The notes under the pieces were generated by a model. That model did no database searches. It saw nothing but the letters and a program-made list of their open reading frames with translations, and was not told where the DNA came from. DNA of 64,000 bases, from positions 186,001-250,000 of the forward strand of contig CAVXTD010000002.1 in the NCBI GenBank assembly GCA_963764565.1. Reading direction: 5' to 3'. This document shows, piece by piece, positions 43,603 through 51,870 of the stretch (positions are counted from its first letter, which is position 1; each line of letters begins with the position of its first letter). Made by a program: the position numbers and the translations under genes. This stretch comes from DATBLE01 sp963764565 (GTDB lineage: Bacteria > Actinomycetota > Thermoleophilia > Gaiellales > Gaiellaceae).

Positions 43603-44169
43603 TCAACCGGCCTCGGGACTCGGTGCGGCAAGACTCGTCACGTAACGCCGAAGAGCAGCTCTCGCGTGGGCCTTCGTTTTTCCGAACTGCGCGAGAACAA
43701 TCGAGGCATCGACGAACGAAAAGGACTCAGCCAGCCCGATTGTGGTTGAGTAGCTGCTCCAAGGCCAATCCTCCGCCCGCTTCACGATGCCGGCGCGCAC
43801 CGGGTTGTTGGCGACGTAGCAAAACGCGCTCAGAAGCTCCGTCTCCGTCGCCTTCCGTCGCGACCAGTACCGATCGCGCACGAGGTAGCCCACCCGGCTG
43901 TGGCGCTCGTTGAATGCCCTGGAATGCTCGCCGTTGAGGTACTGCATGCCCGCCGGCAGAGAGTGGTCGTGAACGTCGAGGATCGCGTGCCAGTGCGTGG
44001 AGAGCTCGCAGACGATGATGCAGGTCCAGCCGTGGCGACTGATGGTGCTCGCGAAGAGCCTCGTCCACGATGCGTGGTCGATCTCGTCCCGGTAGTAGTT
44101 GCTCGGCCCCGAGGCGCCGACACCGACGTGATGGATGCCCGGAGCGAAGTCTCGAGGCGGTCGAGGCAT
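43603..44169 (-). CDS. REP-associated tyrosine transposase (Y1/IS200-like)
   Basis: The 188-residue protein has the HUH motif in STHWHAILDVHD, the mid-region YLNGEHSRAFNERHSRVGYL and the catalytic-type Tyr in FCYVANNPVRAGIVKRAEDW, followed by PWSSYSTTIG. This is the RAYT layout: a single-strand DNA nicking enzyme thought to move REP sequences. The gene is intact. Flanking REP palindromes support the call. Confidence 0.9.
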   Translation of the reverse strand: MPRPPRDFAPGIHHVGVGASGPSNYYRDEIDHASWTRLFASTISRHGWTCIIVCELSTHWHAILDVHDHSLPAGMQYLNGEHSRAFNERHSRVGYLVRDRYWSRRKATETELLSAFCYVANNPVRAGIVKRAEDWPWSSYSTTIGLAESFSFVDASIVLAQFGKTKAHARAALRRYVTSLAAPSPEAG

Positions 44170-44231
44170 TCATGGAGAGTGGAGCGGCCCTCGCATCGCC
44201 GCAAGATGGCTCTTCGGGACGGACTGCCCGA

Positions 44232-44270
44232 AACCGCCACGTCCGGTGCCTGGCACCGGACGTGGCGGTT
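44232..44270. repeat. Right REP palindrome, also likely a terminator
   Basis: Perfect 19-base arms from AACCGCCACGTCC-GGTGCC and its reverse complement flank a single T. The palindrome reaches the TAA stop of the nicotinamidase-like gene (44269-44271), so it probably also ends that transcript. Confidence 0.85.
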
Positions 44271-45195
44271 AGAGCCACGTCTCAAGCGGTTCCGTCGAAC
44301 GAACGATGCGAGCGCCGCGCGCCGCGAAGCGTCCGAACGCCGCGTCCGCCTCCTCGGTGTAGTCGACCGCGCCCGGGACCACCACCGGGGAGGTGCAGTC
44401 CTCGAGGAGGTAGATGCGGTCGGCCCGAACGTCCGCGAGCAGATCCTCGACCGTCCAGGCGACGCAGTGGCTCTTCGCCTGGCCCGCGATCACGACTGTG
44501 TCGAACGTGCCGAGCCGCGCGATCAGGTCGTCGTTGCGGTCGCCGCCGACCTCCGGGCCTAACACGGAATAGTGCTCGGTCAGCGGATCGTTGCCCTTGA
44601 TCTCGAACGCCGGCTGGCTCCGTCGCGCGATCCCGTGGAAGAAGACGGCCTCCTCGACCGCCGCGACGAGCGCGTGACCGACCCCACCCAGCATCGCGTG
44701 GTACGGCCAGACCGTCAGGCGATAGCGACCGCCCGCCTCCAACTCGCGAACGTACCGGAGCAGGTGATCCTGGTTCGACGCCTCCGCCGCCCGCCAGACG
44801 CCTCGCTCGACGTCGACGGCCGAGACGACGGTATAGGGCGCCGGGTGGCGTCCTTCCGCATCGACGAGCCACGCCGGGTGGAAGATCTGGGTGGCCCGGT
44901 GCGTGTCGAGCGTCGCCACCACCTGAGTGATCGCGCCGAGGTTCCGGTAGAGGAAGTCGCACAGCCGCCGGTTGTCGTCGGGAGCGCCGGGGACGAACAG
45001 CTCGAAGCCGGGCGTGCAGAACGTGTTCTGCACATCGACGAGCAGCAGGCAGACCCGCCGCGAGTCGTCGCGGGCTGCGCCGAGGCCGTGCAGCGCCGCC
45101 CACGTCTCCGCCTCACCCGCGAGCTCGCTGTAGGGGACGCGACGGACCTCCTCGACGAGCTCGGGATCCCAGTGCGGCGGCAGCGGCAGTTCCAT
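44269..45195 (-). CDS. Isochorismatase-family hydrolase, nicotinamidase-like
   Basis: The 308-residue protein has LLLVDVQNTFCTPGFEL with the catalytic Asp, a HWPxH-like region as TVWPYHAMLGGVGHAL, and the nucleophile Cys in VIAGQAKSHCVAWTVEDLL followed by LLEDCTSPV. The family hydrolyses nicotinamide or related amides. The Lys of the usual triad is not in its canonical place. Proximity to a nicotinate phosphoribosyltransferase suggests NAD salvage. A TACGCT box begins 12 bases before the ATG. Confidence 0.8.
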   Translation of the reverse strand: MELPLPPHWDPELVEEVRRVPYSELAGEAETWAALHGLGAARDDSRRVCLLLVDVQNTFCTPGFELFVPGAPDDNRRLCDFLYRNLGAITQVVATLDTHRATQIFHPAWLVDAEGRHPAPYTVVSAVDVERGVWRAAEASNQDHLLRYVRELEAGGRYRLTVWPYHAMLGGVGHALVAAVEEAVFFHGIARRSQPAFEIKGNDPLTEHYSVLGPEVGGDRNDDLIARLGTFDTVVIAGQAKSHCVAWTVEDLLADVRADRIYLLEDCTSPVVVPGAVDYTEEADAAFGRFAARGARIVRSTEPLETWL

Positions 45196-45201
45196 CGAAC
45201 C

Positions 45202-45207
45202 AGCGTA
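45202..45207 (-). promoter_or_regulatory. -10 box of the nicotinamidase-like gene
   Basis: TACGCT on the minus strand begins 12 bases before the ATG at 45195, a leaderless arrangement. Confidence 0.45.
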
Positions 45208-45232
45208 CTAATGCAAAGCCTCGCCTCTGCCG

Positions 45233-46747
45233 ATGCGTGGAAACATGCCCCTCGCCTCGCTGAGCCACGAGATCAGCCAGGGCGCTCTCACCTGGCTGCC
45301 GATCTTCTTCTTCGGCCTGATCGTCTTCCTGATCTGGCGGACGATTCAGATGATGCCGCGCACGAAGCCGAGCGAGGTCGACACGAACTCGAAGAGTTCG
45401 GTCACGTTCGCCGACGTCGCGGGCGTCGAGGACGCGAAGGCGGAGCTCCAGGAGGTCGTCGACTTCCTGCGCGATCCGAAGCGCTTCGCAAAGCTCGGCG
45501 CGCGAGTGCCGAAGGGCCTGCTCCTCTACGGCCCGCCCGGCACCGGGAAGACGCTGCTCGCCAAGGCTGTCGCGCACGAGTCCGGCGCCAGCTTCTACTC
45601 GCAGAGCGCGGCCGCGTTCGTCGAGATGTTCGCCGGCCTCGGCGCCTCGCGCATCCGCAAGCTCTTCGCGACCGCGCGCAAGAACGCGCCGTCGATCATC
45701 TTCATCGACGAGCTCGACGCCGTCGGCGCCGCTCGCACGGGCAGCGGCTTCAACCGCGAGCAGGACCAGACGCTGAACCAGCTGCTGGTCGAGCTCGACG
45801 GCTTCGCGAACGAGACCCAGGTCGTCGTCATGGCCGCGTCCAACCGCATACAGGATCTCGACTCCGCGCTCCTGCGCCCGGGCCGGTTCGACCGGCAGCT
45901 GCTCGTCGCGCCGCCCGATCTCGCCGGCCGCGAGAAGATCCTCGAGGTGCACACGCGTGGCAAGCCGATGGCCGAGGACGTCGACCTGCACGCCGTCGCC
46001 CGCCAGACCGCCGGGCTCGCCGGGGCCGACCTCGCGAACATCTGCAACGAGGCGGCGATCTTCGCCGGCCGCCGCGACCTCGACAGCATCGGGCAGGCCG
46101 AGTTCGAGGCGGCGATGGAGCGGGTCGTCGCCGGTCTCCAGCAGCGGCGCGTCGTCAGCGAGAAGGAGAAGCGCATCCTCGCCTACCACGAGGCCGGCCA
46201 CGCGCTGATGTCCTACTTGATGGGCGAAGCCCTGCCCGTGCACAAGGTGACGATCGTCTCCCGCGGCCAGGCGCTCGGCTACACGCTCAACCTGCCGATG
46301 GAGGACCGTTACCTGCATACGAAGGAAGAGCTGATCGACATGATGACCGTCTACCTCGCGGGGCGGGCCGCCGAGCAAGTCGTGTTCGGCCGCGTCACGA
46401 ACGGGGCGGCGAACGACCTCGAAAAGGCCACGGGACTGGCGCGGGCGATGGTCTTCGAATACGGGATGGGCGACGCCGTCTCCTCGCGCACGATGCGGGC
46501 CGACAACTACGCGCTCTCCGAGGAGACAAAGCGGCTGCGCGATGCCGAGCAGGCGCGTCTGACCGACGAGGCGTTCCAGGAGGCGACTCGCCTGCTCACG
46601 AAGCACCGCTCCCACCTCGACCGGCTCTCGGCAACGCTGCTCGAGCAGGAGACGCTGAACAAGGACGAGCTCGACACGCTCCTCGCCGACATCGAGCCCG
46701 AGTCGCGCGCAGCCGAGACGATCGGCACCGTGCGTGCGCTGCCCTAG
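45233..46747 (+). CDS. Short FtsH-type AAA+ zinc metalloprotease
   Basis: The 504-residue protein has one N-terminal helix (LTWLPIFFFGLIVFLIWRTI), then VTFADVAGVEDAKAELQEVV, Walker A LLLYGPPGTGKTLLAKA, Walker B IIFIDELDAVGA, the second region of homology with RPGRFDRQ, and the zinc motif YHEAGHALMS. It resembles FtsH but lacks the first helix and extracytoplasmic domain (about 100 residues). It should be a membrane-tethered ATP-dependent protease, topologically different from classic FtsH and perhaps a paralogue with its own clients. It starts at ATG 45233 or 45245. Confidence 0.88.
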   Translation: MRGNMPLASLSHEISQGALTWLPIFFFGLIVFLIWRTIQMMPRTKPSEVDTNSKSSVTFADVAGVEDAKAELQEVVDFLRDPKRFAKLGARVPKGLLLYGPPGTGKTLLAKAVAHESGASFYSQSAAAFVEMFAGLGASRIRKLFATARKNAPSIIFIDELDAVGAARTGSGFNREQDQTLNQLLVELDGFANETQVVVMAASNRIQDLDSALLRPGRFDRQLLVAPPDLAGREKILEVHTRGKPMAEDVDLHAVARQTAGLAGADLANICNEAAIFAGRRDLDSIGQAEFEAAMERVVAGLQQRRVVSEKEKRILAYHEAGHALMSYLMGEALPVHKVTIVSRGQALGYTLNLPMEDRYLHTKEELIDMMTVYLAGRAAEQVVFGRVTNGAANDLEKATGLARAMVFEYGMGDAVSSRTMRADNYALSEETKRLRDAEQARLTDEAFQEATRLLTKHRSHLDRLSATLLEQETLNKDELDTLLADIEPESRAAETIGTVRALP

Positions 46748-46748
46748 A

Positions 46749-46754
46749 TAGAGT
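46749..46754 (+). promoter_or_regulatory. -10 box of the methylmalonyl-CoA epimerase gene
   Basis: TAGAGT begins 13 bases before ATG 46762, immediately after the FtsH-like gene's stop. Confidence 0.35.
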
Positions 46755-46761
46755 CGCGGCA

Positions 46762-47166
46762 ATGGCCGCGAAGTGCATTCACCACGTCGGCGTCGCAGTC
46801 GAGGATCTCGACGAAGCGGTCTCGAGCTACGAGCGGATGTTCGGCGCCGAGCTCGAGGAGCGCGAGACCCAGGCCGAGCAGGGTGTCGAGGCCGTGTCGC
46901 TGCTCGTCGGCTCGAGCCGCCTGGAGCTGGTCGCGGCGCTCGGCCCCGAGACGCCCGTCGGCAGGTTCCTCGACCGGCGAGGCCCGGGGATGCATCACGT
47001 CGCCTACGAGGTCGACGACCTGCCCGCCGAGCTGGCGAAGCTCGAGGAGCAGGGCGCACACCTGATCGACACCGCCCCACGCCGCGGGTTGTTCGGGATG
47101 CAGGTCGCGTTCGTTCATCCAGACTCCGTTCACGGTGTCCTCTCGGAGCTGGTCGCTCGTGGCTGA
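46762..47166 (+). CDS. mce: Methylmalonyl-CoA epimerase
   Basis: The 134-residue vicinal-oxygen-chelate protein has CIHHVGVAVEDLDEAVSSYE, LEERETQAEQGVEAVSLLVG, GPGMHHVAYEVDDL and the final GVLSELV. Metal ligands are His in HHVGVAV, His in GMHHVAYEV and Glu in the last motif. It interconverts R and S methylmalonyl-CoA in propionate metabolism. Length is normal. The mutase is not in the window. Confidence 0.9.
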   Translation: MAAKCIHHVGVAVEDLDEAVSSYERMFGAELEERETQAEQGVEAVSLLVGSSRLELVAALGPETPVGRFLDRRGPGMHHVAYEVDDLPAELAKLEEQGAHLIDTAPRRGLFGMQVAFVHPDSVHGVLSELVARG

Positions 47167-47377
47167 TCGTGTCCGGATCGAGATCGGGTTCGACGGCGGT
47201 CAGGTGATGATCGCCGTCGTCGACGCGGCCTCCGCGGACCGGCTCGAGGAAGCGCTCGGCTCGGAGGAGGCCTCGCTCTCGCTGGACGTCGAGGACGGCC
47301 GCTACACCGTTTCGCTGCGCCGGATCGTCTACGTCAAGCGGTTCGCGCGCGAAGGGCGCGTCGGCTTCGGAGGATAG
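47159..47377 (+). CDS. Small conserved-looking protein of unknown function
   Basis: The 72-residue protein (VRIEIGFDGGQVMIAVVDAA; YTVSLRRIVYVKRFAREGRV) has alternating beta strands and no membrane or export signal. GTG 47159 overlaps the epimerase gene by 8 bases, and the next gene follows after 5 bases, so it is part of the mce-ychF operon. No family recognised with confidence. Confidence 0.65.
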   Translation: MADRVRIEIGFDGGQVMIAVVDAASADRLEEALGSEEASLSLDVEDGRYTVSLRRIVYVKRFAREGRVGFGG

Positions 47378-47382
47378 GGGGC

Positions 47383-48288
47383 TTGGCCCTCGAGGTGGGG
47401 ATCGTCGGCATGCCCGGCGCCGGCAAGACGTCGCTGTTCAACGCGCTGACCCGCGCGGGGGCGCAGGGGCACGAGCGCAAGGAGCACGTCGGCATGGCGC
47501 CGATCGCCGACGAGCGCCTGGCGCCGGTGGCTGCGGTCGAGCACGCGAAGAAGATCACGCCGGCCGCGATCCGGGTCGTGGACGTTCCGGGCACAGGGCC
47601 TCAGCTGCTCGGGAACCTGCGCCAGGTGGACGCACTGCTGATGGTCGTCCGAGAGCCGGGTCAGCGCGAGGAGCTCGAGCTCGAGCTCCTGGTCGCCGAC
47701 CGCGATCACATCGAGCGGAGGCTCGAACGCGTCCGCCAGCAGGCGAAGTCGGGCGATCCGAAGCTGCGCAAGGAGGTCGCCGACCTGGAGCGGCTGCTCG
47801 CCCATGTCGAGGCCGGCGGCAGCGTCGCCGACTACCCGGACGAGCTGCCGCCGGAGCTCGACCCGCTGACGACGAAACCGGTCGTGGTCGTCGAGAACGG
47901 GCCGGCGGGGATCGACCTCAAGCTGGAGGCCGAGCTGTCGGAGCTCGACGAGGAGGACGCTGCGGCCTTCCGCGACGGTGCCCGCTCGGCGCTCGACCAG
48001 GTTGCCCTGCGCCTGAAGGATGCGCTCGACCTGGTCACGTTCTTCACCGCCGGCGAGAAGGAAACGCGCGCCTGGACGCTCAGGCGGGGACAGACGGCGC
48101 TCGACGCCGCCGCGACGATCCACTCCGACATCGCCCGGGGCTTCATCCGCTGCGAGGTGATCAACTGGCAGGACCTGGTCGAGGCCGGCTCGCGGGCCGA
48201 GGTCTCGAAGCGCGGCCAGCAGCGGCTCGAGGGCAAGGAGTACGTCGTCCAGGACGGCGACGTTCTCAACATCCGCTTCAACGTCTAA
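47383..48288 (+). CDS. Divergent, shortened YchF/OLA1-like GTPase
   Basis: The 301-residue protein has the P-loop VGIVGMPGAGKTSLFNALTR, switch II DVPGTG, a helical hairpin (DHIERRLERVRQQAKSGDPK) and a C-terminal TGS domain (FFTAGEKETRAWTLRRGQTA; AEVSKRGQQRLEGKEYVVQD). Compared with YchF (about 363 residues) the segment after switch II is shortened (GPQLLGNLRQVDALL), and the base-recognition motif near VVVVENG is not canonical. It starts at TTG 47383, with GGAGGA 8 bases upstream. It may have altered nucleotide specificity. Confidence 0.82.
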   Translation: MALEVGIVGMPGAGKTSLFNALTRAGAQGHERKEHVGMAPIADERLAPVAAVEHAKKITPAAIRVVDVPGTGPQLLGNLRQVDALLMVVREPGQREELELELLVADRDHIERRLERVRQQAKSGDPKLRKEVADLERLLAHVEAGGSVADYPDELPPELDPLTTKPVVVVENGPAGIDLKLEAELSELDEEDAAAFRDGARSALDQVALRLKDALDLVTFFTAGEKETRAWTLRRGQTALDAAATIHSDIARGFIRCEVINWQDLVEAGSRAEVSKRGQQRLEGKEYVVQDGDVLNIRFNV

Positions 48289-49122
48289 CCGGCGGAGATG
48301 AACGCGACACCGGCGATCGCGAGCGCGGCGCCGGCGAGCTGCACGCGTTCGAGCCGCTCGTGGAGCACGATCCGGGCCAGGACGGCGACGAACACCGGGA
48401 CGAGCGAGACGAGCACGGCGACGACGCTGATCAGCCCCTTCGTCGTCGAGACCGCGAACAGCACCGTGCCCCCGACGTCCAAGAGGGCGACGACGGCGAT
48501 CGCCGGAAACAGCGACCTCGGCGCCCGCACCGGCCTGCGGGTGGCGAGGAGAACGGCGGCGACGGTGAGCGACGCAGCCACGCGGATGTCGAACGCCGCC
48601 CAGTACGGATCGGCGTTCGCCGCCTGATCGAGCGCGAACAGCGATCCGCCGAAGGTGGCGGCCGCCAGCAGCCCGAAGCCGGCGCCCGAGGCCATCCGCC
48701 GTTGCGACGTCGAGTCGTGCTCCCGGCCCGTGAGCACTACGCCGATCAGCGCGAGGCACATCCCGGCGCCCTGAAGCGCGCTCGGCCGCTCACCGCGGGC
48801 AAGGCCGATCGTCACCGGGATCAGCGGCGCGGTGGCGGAGATCGGAGCGACGACGCCCATCCGCCCGACGGTGAGACCCTGGTAGAGGGACGCGATTCCG
48901 ACCGCGCCGAGCACGCCCGTCAGCGCCCCCCAGAGCGCGAACGACGGCCCCGGGCGGGCCTTGCCAGCGAATCGCGACCAGCGCACCGATCGCGACCAGG
49001 CCCAGCGGGGTGGTCAGGCCCATCACCGTCGCGAGCGTCAACCGGCGGCTGGTCAGCCCACCGAGGAAGTCGGAAACGCCCCACGACGCGCTCGCGGCGA
49101 GCGCGAGGAGTACCGCAGCCAA
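48285..49122 (-). CDS. EamA-family (DMT) transporter, frameshifted
   Basis: About ten hydrophobic helices in two repeats: VLLALAASASWGVSDFLGGL at the N-terminus, ALTGVLGAVGIASLYQGLTV then APISATAPLIPVTIGL, and a second half ending VLHERLERVQLAGAALAIAG. It is an inner-membrane metabolite exporter of the drug/metabolite family; substrate unknown. A one-base shift near 48966 splits it. Its stop overlaps the YchF stop (convergent). Confidence 0.82.
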
Positions 49123-49134
49123 GCCTGCCGACGG

Positions 49135-49971
49135 CTAGGTGCCGTCCACCGGCCGCGTTGCCGCGACCGAGTCGAGCTGGTTCGCGTGGTAGAGGACGGC
49201 CGCCTCCGCGGTCTTGGCCGCCCGCAGGTCGTGGTGCGAAGCGACTGCGTGGAGCAGCTCCGCTCGCGCGTCGGTGTCGAGCGCGTCGCCTCGCTCCTCG
49301 ATCAGCCGCGCCCCCAGGTGGACGTGACCGAGCAGCCGCCCTTCGGCCGTCTGCCGGAAGCCCGGGCCGGGCGCCAGCTCGACGGTCCGCCCGACATCGT
49401 GGAGAAGGGCGGCGCACAGCAACAGGTCGGCGCGCAGCCGGGGATGGAGCTGGCAGAGCTCACGGCAGATCGTCGCCACTCCGACCGTGTGCTCGAGCAG
49501 CCCGCCGGCGTAGTCGTGGTGCACGTCCGGCGCTGCCGGCAGCGCGCGCAGGCGACGTCTGATCTCGGCGTCCCCCGTGAAGCGCGCAACTGTGGCGTTC
49601 AGGCCCGGGTGGGAGATCTCGCCGGCGAGGAACTCGAGGAAACCGTCGAGCTCGTCGGGGTCCCGTCGCATCGCCGGCGCGAAGCCGGCCGGGTCGGTGT
49701 CCGGCTCGGGCTCGACCGAGCGGATGTCGAGCTGGAGGCGATCGCGGTAGCGCTCGACCCGGCCGAGGACGCGCACCGCGTCCCCTTCGCTGAAGCGCGC
49801 GTCGAGCAGGTCGACGTCGCTCCAGACCCGCCCTTCGATGCTCCCGCTCGGGTCGACGAGCTCGAGTGCGAGGTACGACGAGCCGTTCTTCGTGCGGAGC
49901 CGCCGCTTCCGCGCGACCGCGTAGACACCCTCGACGGTGCGGTCTTCGACCAGCTGCGCGATCGAGCTCAC
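49135..49971 (-). CDS. YhaM-like 3'-5' exoribonuclease (OB-fold plus HD domain)
   Basis: The 278-residue protein has an N-terminal OB-fold nucleic-acid-binding domain (LALELVDPSGSIEGRVWSDV) and a C-terminal HD phosphohydrolase domain: DYAGGLLEHTVGVATIC, LLLCAALLHDVGRTVEL, GHVHLGARLI and LLHAVASHHD. This is the YhaM layout. It likely trims RNA or single-stranded DNA. A TAGACT box begins 13 bases before GTG 49971. Confidence 0.87.
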   Translation of the reverse strand: MSSIAQLVEDRTVEGVYAVARKRRLRTKNGSSYLALELVDPSGSIEGRVWSDVDLLDARFSEGDAVRVLGRVERYRDRLQLDIRSVEPEPDTDPAGFAPAMRRDPDELDGFLEFLAGEISHPGLNATVARFTGDAEIRRRLRALPAAPDVHHDYAGGLLEHTVGVATICRELCQLHPRLRADLLLCAALLHDVGRTVELAPGPGFRQTAEGRLLGHVHLGARLIEERGDALDTDARAELLHAVASHHDLRAAKTAEAAVLYHANQLDSVAATRPVDGT

Positions 49972-49978
49972 GGGCGCC

Positions 49979-49984
49979 AGTCTA
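49979..49984 (-). promoter_or_regulatory. -10 box of the yhaM-like gene
   Basis: TAGACT on the minus strand begins 13 bases before the GTG at 49971. It faces the DUF1015 promoter at 50002-50007. Confidence 0.5.
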
Positions 49985-50001
49985 GGCGGGAAGGCGGCTG
50001 A

Positions 50002-50007
50002 TACCCT
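50002..50007 (+). promoter_or_regulatory. -10 box of the DUF1015 gene
   Basis: TACCCT begins 13 bases before GTG 50015, a leaderless arrangement. Confidence 0.4.
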
Positions 50008-50014
50008 CAGCTCC

Positions 50015-51061
50015 GTGGCCCTCGTGAAGCCGTTCCGGGCCCTACGCTACGACGAGCGCCGGGCCGGGCCGCTCGACTCGCTCGTCGCCCCTCCCTACGA
50101 CGTGATCTCTCCTGAGGAGCGTGCGCGCTACCTCGCTTCGAGCCCGCACAACGTCGTCCGCCTGACGCTCCCCGAGGACGAGGTCGAAACCGCGCGCACG
50201 CTCGCGGAGTGGGAGCGCGAGGGCGTGCTCGTCCGTGACGAGGAGCCCGCGCTCTGGTGGCTCGCCCAGGACTACACCGGTCCCGACGGCGTCGCCCGCC
50301 GCCGGGACGGCCTCGTTGCCGCACTGCGGGTGGAGCCGTACTCGACCGGGACGATCCAGCCGCACGAGCGGACGCACGCCGGGCCGAAAGAGGGGCGGCT
50401 CAGGCTTCTGCGAGCCCTGCGGACGCACGTAGAGCCGATCTTCCTCCTCTACGAGGGGACTCTCACGAGTGCCACCGGGGAGCCGGCGATGGACGTCGAG
50501 CTCGAGGGTGTCCGCAGCCGGCTCTGGCGAGTCGAGGGTGAACCGCCTGCCGAGCTTGCGGACGCAAGCCTGCTGATCGCGGACGGCCACCACCGCTACG
50601 AGACCGCCCTGGCCTTCCACGAGGCGGCCGGGACGGAGGCGAGCGCGTGGATGCTCGTCGTGATCGTCCCGACGGAGCAGAAGGGATTGACGATCTTCCC
50701 CACACACAGGATCGCGCGTGAGCTGACCCCGCTCCCGCCGCTCGAGGCGAGACCCGCGGACGGTCTGCCCTTCGCCGAGGTATACACGCAGGCCGGATCC
50801 GGCTACCTGCTCGGCGACGAAGGCGAGCTCGACACCGAACTCGTCGCCCGGTACGCGCCCGACGTCCTGTACACGCCGTCCGCCGACGAAGCGAGAGCGG
50901 CGGTCGATCGCGGGGAGGCGGCAGCGGCGTTCCTGCTCAGCCCGCCCACAGTCGAGCAGGTGGCAGCGGTCGCCGCTGCCGGCAGGACGATGCCCCAGAA
51001 GAGCACGTACTTCTACCCCAAGCTCACATCGGGTCTGCTCTTCATGCCGCTCGATGACTGA
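50015..51061 (+). CDS. DUF1015 protein (SerK-like)
   Basis: The 348-residue protein has the family motifs VKPFRALRYDERRAG, APPYDVISPEERARYL, IQPHERTHAGPKEGRL, LLIADGHHRYETALAF and IVPTEQKGLTIFPTHR. DUF1015 includes archaeal free-serine kinase SerK; bacterial members are mostly uncharacterised. GTG 50015 is chosen because FRALRY follows at the usual place and the -10 lies 13 bases upstream. It overlaps the IMPase gene by 8 bases. Confidence 0.88.
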   Translation: MALVKPFRALRYDERRAGPLDSLVAPPYDVISPEERARYLASSPHNVVRLTLPEDEVETARTLAEWEREGVLVRDEEPALWWLAQDYTGPDGVARRRDGLVAALRVEPYSTGTIQPHERTHAGPKEGRLRLLRALRTHVEPIFLLYEGTLTSATGEPAMDVELEGVRSRLWRVEGEPPAELADASLLIADGHHRYETALAFHEAAGTEASAWMLVVIVPTEQKGLTIFPTHRIARELTPLPPLEARPADGLPFAEVYTQAGSGYLLGDEGELDTELVARYAPDVLYTPSADEARAAVDRGEAAAAFLLSPPTVEQVAAVAAAGRTMPQKSTYFYPKLTSGLLFMPLDD

Positions 51062-51860
51062 CTGGCTCGCGGTCTGCCGCGCCGCGGTCGAGGACGTGCG
51101 CGGCGTGCTCGCCGAGCTGCCGACGCGGACCGAGCGCGAGCCGGTCACGGGCAAGGGCATGGGGGGCGACGACACGACCGCGATCGACGCCGCGGTCGAG
51201 CGAGCCGTCGTCGCTCGCTTCGACGACGCCGGCGAGGACTTCACGCTCGTCTCTGAGGAGCTCGGACACCGCGACGGCGGCCGTACGTGGGTCGTTCTCG
51301 ACCCGATCGACGGCTCGATCAACGCAAAGCGGGGCCTGCCTTTCTTCTCTCTTTCGGTCGCCGTTGCCGAGGGCGGCACGATGGACGACGTCCACTTCGG
51401 CTACGTCTACGACTTCGGCGCCTCCGAGGAGTGGACGGCCGAACGCGGCTGCGGAGCGCGACTGAACGGCGCCCTGATTGACGGTGTCGGCCCGAAGGAC
51501 GCGATCGAGATCCTCGCGCTCGAGGCGACACGCACGGACCTCGTCGCGCGCCACGCTCCGCCGCTCGTCGGCCTCGTCCACCGGCTGCGCATCTTCGGCT
51601 CGCTCGCGATCTCGCTGTGCCATCTCGCCGACGGCCGGGTCGACGCCGTCTGCTCGCTGAAGCCGGCCCGCTCGGTGGACATCGCCGCCGCGCAGCTGCT
51701 CGTCCGTGAACGTGGCTTCGCGATCGACCTGCCCGACCGGCCGCCGTTCGGCGCCGCACCCCTCGACCTCGAGGGCCGGTCGCGGGTCGCCGCCGCGGGA
51801 ACGGCCGAGCTGTGCGACCGGCTTGCGGGCGCACTCGCCGCAGGCGCGGCGGAGGAATAG
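51054..51860 (+). CDS. Inositol monophosphatase-family phosphatase
   Basis: The 268-residue protein has the metal-site motifs TLVSEELGHR, WVVLDPIDGSINAKRGLPFF and a C-terminal KPARSVDIAAAQLL in place of WDxAAG. The family dephosphorylates inositol monophosphate, fructose-1,6-bisphosphate or NADP. The SVD variant of the last motif blurs the specificity. It starts inside the end of the DUF1015 gene. Confidence 0.86.
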   Translation: MTDWLAVCRAAVEDVRGVLAELPTRTEREPVTGKGMGGDDTTAIDAAVERAVVARFDDAGEDFTLVSEELGHRDGGRTWVVLDPIDGSINAKRGLPFFSLSVAVAEGGTMDDVHFGYVYDFGASEEWTAERGCGARLNGALIDGVGPKDAIEILALEATRTDLVARHAPPLVGLVHRLRIFGSLAISLCHLADGRVDAVCSLKPARSVDIAAAQLLVRERGFAIDLPDRPPFGAAPLDLEGRSRVAAAGTAELCDRLAGALAAGAAEE

Positions 51861-51863
51861 CAT
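51858..51863 (+). promoter_or_regulatory. -10 box of the secreted protein gene at 51871
   Basis: TAGCAT begins 13 bases before GTG 51871 and overlaps the IMPase stop codon. Confidence 0.4.
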
Positions 51864-51870
51864 TGGCCCG

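Larger units (their letters stand above)
43560..44272 (-). mobile_element. RAYT element with flanking REP palindromes
   Basis: A single Y1 transposase gene is bounded on both sides by related palindromes with core GGTGCC/GGCACC. It sits between the nicotinate phosphoribosyltransferase and nicotinamidase-like genes. No target duplication or further cargo is visible. Confidence 0.7.
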
